The notes under the pieces are model-generated. The model did no database searches. It saw only the letters and a list, made by a program, of their open reading frames with translations, and was not told where the DNA came from. From contig JAGXHH010000177.1 in the NCBI GenBank assembly GCA_024636355.1, forward strand, positions 1 through 7,885: a DNA stretch of 7,885 nt, in the 5' to 3' direction. The DNA comes from Desulfobacteraceae bacterium (lineage in GTDB: Bacteria; Desulfobacterota; Desulfobacteria; Desulfobacterales; Desulfosalsimonadaceae). The position numbers were made by a program, and so were the translations under genes. Shown piece after piece: positions 6,049 through 7,885 of this stretch; position 1 is the stretch's first letter; the number at the start of each line of letters is the position of its first letter.

Positions 6049-6097
6049 GATTAAGATGAAGAAGAAAGATTAAGATTAAGAGCAGGAGCAGGAGCAG
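6049..6097. repeat. Purine-rich hexamer tract (GATTAA then GAGCAG)
   Basis: Plus-strand 6-base units: GATTAA, GATGAA, GAAGAA, a one-base slip, GATTAA twice (6068-6079), then GAGCAG three times (6080-6097). It has the same vocabulary as the complement of the tract at 5409-5486, in opposite orientation, so the two tracts bracket the repeat region. The last GAGCAG unit also supplies the arm of the hairpin behind the fumarase gene. Confidence 0.8.
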
Positions 6098-6114
6098 GAA
6101 AGGTCGTTTCCTGC
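6094..6114 (-). terminator. Hairpin 20 bases past the fumarase stop, possible terminator
   Basis: GCAGGAAA and TTTCCTGC form a perfect 8-bp stem with a 5-base loop. On the transcript strand it is followed by TCCTGCTCC, pyrimidine-rich but not a run of T, so an intrinsic terminator is only possible. It may instead be a transcript-stabilising 3' hairpin. Confidence 0.4.
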
Positions 6115-6133
6115 AACTTGCTGGCCTGGGCGA

Positions 6134-7741
6134 TTACAGAAGCGGTTCAAAAAAATCGTTTCCTTTGTCATCGACGATGATAAAGGCGGGAAAATCCTTC
6201 ACCATGATCCGGTAGACCGCCTCCATTCCCAATTCGGGATAATCGATCACTTCGACTTCCGTGATGCACTCTTTGCCCAGGCGGGCCGCCGGTCCGCCGA
6301 TGGAGCCGAGATAAAAGCCGCCGTTTGCTTTGCAGGCATCGGTGACCTGCCGGGAGCGGTTGCCTTTGGCAAGTGTGATTAACGATCCGCCATTTTCCTG
6401 GAAGATGGGAACATAGGGGTCCATGCGCGCTGCCGTAGTGGGGCCGAAGGACCCGGAGGCATAACCTTGCGGGGTTTTGGCCGGCCCTGCATAATAGATG
6501 ATGTGATCTTTCACATACCAGGGCAGGTCGCCTTCCGTTTGCAGGCGTTCATGGATCCGGGCGTGGGCGATATCCCGAGCCACTACAATCGGTCCGTTTA
6601 ACAGCAATCGGGTGGTCACCGGGTATCGGGTCAGTTCGTTGCGGATCTCGTCCATGGGGCGGTTCAGGTCAAGGGAGACCGCAGCGGCTTCAATTTCCGG
6701 GGGGGTTGGAAGAAACCGGGCGGGATCCAGGTCGAGTTGTTCGACAAAAACGCCTTCCGGAGTGATTTTTGCCCGGATGTTCCGGTCGGCGCTGCAGCTG
6801 ACCCCGATGCCGACAGGACATGATGCCCCGTGACGGGGCAGTCGGATGACCCGGATATCGTGGCAGAAGTATTTGCCGCCGAACTGGGCGCCGAGACCGA
6901 ACTGCTGCGAAACAGACAGCAGTTCGGCTTCAAGCTCGATGTCCCGGAAGGCGTGCCCGTGTACGTTTCCAGCTGTCGGCAGTGTGTCGAGGTAACCGGC
7001 TGACGCAAGTTTGACGGTTTTAAGAGTGCTTTCCGCGGATGTGCCCCCGACGACTATGGCCAGGTGATACGGCGGACAGGCCGCCGTGCCCAGCGATTTC
7101 ATCTTATCGGTAAGAAAGGAAACCAGCGTCTTCGGGTTTAGAAGCGTCTTGGTCTGCTGGAACAGGTAGGTCTTATTGGCCGATCCGCCGCCCTTTGCGA
7201 TGAACAGAAACGAATAGGCGTTGCCGTCTGCTGCATGGAGCTCGATCTGCGCCGGCAGGTTGCAGCCGGTGTTTTGTTCGTCATACATGGAAAGGGGGGC
7301 CTGCTGGGAATAGCGCAGGTTGTTCTTCGTATAGGCGTTGAACACGCCGAGCGAAAGAGCGGCCTCGTCATTTCCCCCGGTCCAGACCTGCTGTCCCTTT
7401 TTGCCGATCACGATGGCCGTGCCGGTGTCCTGGCACATGGGAAAGACATATTCGGAAGAGATGACCGCATTCTTGAGCATCTCGAGGGCCACATACCGGT
7501 CGTTTTCCGAACTTTCGTCATCTTTGAAAATGGCTGCCAGCTGCTGGAGGTGACGCGTCCGATAAAGATGGGCCACGTCGGTGAAGGCGGTTTCGGCAAG
7601 CAGCGTCAATGCGTCGGGCGAGACGGTCAGTATGGGGGTGCCGTTGAAATCGTTTTCCTGGACAAATTGGTCTGTAAGCTGACGGTATTCGGTGGTATCC
7701 AGACCCGTCGGAAACATCGGCTGGTAATGGAATTCGACCAT
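6134..7741 (-). CDS. fum: Class I fumarate hydratase (single-chain, [4Fe-4S], FumA/FumB type)
   Basis: This enzyme interconverts fumarate and L-malate in the citric acid cycle (oxidative, reductive or fermentative direction), in the cytoplasm. The 535 residues match the family's usual length. The N-terminal cluster domain holds the three [4Fe-4S] ligands C103 (PMCQDTGT), C222 (AACPPY) and C316 (VSCSADRN); their spacing of 119 and 94 is that of E. coli FumA as I recall it. Expected active-site residues are all present: D105, R143, KGGGSANK at 183-190, H304 (PRHG), R389 (VARD), TT and R439 in GPTTAARMDPY (433-443), and K459 (AKGNRS). The C-terminal beta domain runs from about 375 to the end. 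Such enzymes are oxygen-sensitive, fitting an anaerobic or microaerobic life. ATG at 7741 lies 7 bases after a perfect AAGGAG. Some class I relatives act on mesaconate or tartrate, so fumarate is the likeliest but not proven substrate. The gene appears to be transcribed alone. Confidence 0.97.
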   Translation of the reverse strand: MVEFHYQPMFPTGLDTTEYRQLTDQFVQENDFNGTPILTVSPDALTLLAETAFTDVAHLYRTRHLQQLAAIFKDDESSENDRYVALEMLKNAVISSEYVFPMCQDTGTAIVIGKKGQQVWTGGNDEAALSLGVFNAYTKNNLRYSQQAPLSMYDEQNTGCNLPAQIELHAADGNAYSFLFIAKGGGSANKTYLFQQTKTLLNPKTLVSFLTDKMKSLGTAACPPYHLAIVVGGTSAESTLKTVKLASAGYLDTLPTAGNVHGHAFRDIELEAELLSVSQQFGLGAQFGGKYFCHDIRVIRLPRHGASCPVGIGVSCSADRNIRAKITPEGVFVEQLDLDPARFLPTPPEIEAAAVSLDLNRPMDEIRNELTRYPVTTRLLLNGPIVVARDIAHARIHERLQTEGDLPWYVKDHIIYYAGPAKTPQGYASGSFGPTTAARMDPYVPIFQENGGSLITLAKGNRSRQVTDACKANGGFYLGSIGGPAARLGKECITEVEVIDYPELGMEAVYRIMVKDFPAFIIVDDKGNDFFEPLL

Positions 7742-7748
7742 GGGGAGG

Positions 7749-7754
7749 CTCCTT
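7749..7754 (-). promoter_or_regulatory. Ribosome binding site of the fumarase gene
   Basis: AAGGAG on the minus strand, 7 bases before the ATG at 7741. It is a full-strength Shine-Dalgarno match and fixes the start codon against the in-frame alternatives downstream. Confidence 0.8.
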
Positions 7755-7769
7755 GGTTCGGGTAAAAAA

Positions 7770-7785
7770 GATCAAATACATGATC
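7770..7785. promoter_or_regulatory. Possible operator: GATCA-N6-TGATC inverted repeat
   Basis: GATCA (7770-7774) and TGATC (7781-7785) with a 6-base spacer lie directly downstream of the candidate -10 box, over the likely transcription start. The 5-6-5 geometry is that of CRP/FNR-family sites, but the half-sites are not a clean match to either consensus. A repressor site is possible; chance is not excluded. Confidence 0.3.
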
Positions 7786-7786
7786 A

Positions 7787-7815
7787 AAAATACCCCATCC
7801 GGTTTCGAATCTCAA
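7787..7815 (-). promoter_or_regulatory. Candidate sigma70-type promoter of the fumarase gene
   Basis: Minus-strand TTGAGA (7810-7815) and TATTTT (7787-7792) are separated by 17 bases. The start point would be near 7780, giving a leader of about 40 bases before the ATG. It is the best promoter-like pair in the upstream 140 bases. Confidence 0.4.
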
Positions 7816-7885
7816 AACAAATCTGATGGCGAAGGAACTCAGACGCCAATCCAGGCCGGCCGCTGACCGGCGTAGGGGCAGGCCC
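7816..7885. other. Right-edge intergenic DNA with short inverted repeats
   Basis: No gene is visible. TGGCG/CGCCA (7827-7848 region) and GCCGG/CCGGC (7856-7874 region) are short inverted repeats. The last bases, TAGGGGCAGGCCC, resemble the beginning of a GC-rich dispersed repeat I recall from environmental genomes, cut by the window edge. Possibly the tail region of an upstream transcript. Confidence 0.3.

Noticed and set aside
5409..6114. CRISPR array
   Set aside because: No constant repeat alternating with unique spacers of fixed length; units are 6 or 9 bases and directly adjacent.
5242..6133. tRNA, rRNA or insertion sequence in the intergenic region
   Set aside because: No tRNA-like cloverleaf sequence, no rRNA motif and no transposase frame could be seen on either strand.

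Overview
The window looks like chromosomal DNA of a Gram-negative bacterium, moderately GC-rich in the genes. Two outer-membrane biogenesis proteins show that there is an outer membrane. The gene set and the style of the spacer (mosaics of hexamer repeats) make me think of a Desulfobacterota/sulfate-reducer relative, but that taxonomic guess is inference only. All four genes lie on the minus strand, so the window reads right to left.

Right part (7885 to 6134): a short upstream region with a plausible sigma70-like promoter and a good ribosome binding site leads into a single-chain, oxygen-sensitive class I [4Fe-4S] fumarate hydratase of 535 residues. It carries all three cluster cysteines and the substrate-binding residues. 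A perfect 8-bp hairpin 20 bases past its stop may end the transcript.

Middle (6133 to 5242): about 890 bases with no credible gene. From about 5409 to 6114 this is a mosaic of short tandem arrays (several different 6-base units and one 9-base unit), palindromes, an alternating purine-pyrimidine tract, a large hairpin, and two pairs of dispersed repeats. One pair, about 50 bp long, keeps two nested stems intact through G-U substitutions, which hints at a folded RNA or a palindromic mobile repeat. This is the least explained part of the window.

Left part (5241 to 1): a compact three-gene run starting behind a promoter-like site at 5280-5308. It holds a YihY/BrkB-family six-helix inner-membrane protein with a C-terminal winged-helix-like domain, a TamA-type Omp85 outer-membrane protein (three POTRA domains plus a beta barrel), and the N-terminal two thirds or less of a TamB/AsmA-like periplasm-spanning protein that runs off the left edge. 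YihY and TamA are 16 bases apart; TamA and TamB probably overlap by 4 bases. Both tam genes appear to start with TTG. Together they look like an envelope module: TamA and TamB form the known translocation and assembly module linking inner and outer membranes, now often discussed in terms of phospholipid transport, and the YihY-like protein may be an inner-membrane partner (inference from linkage).
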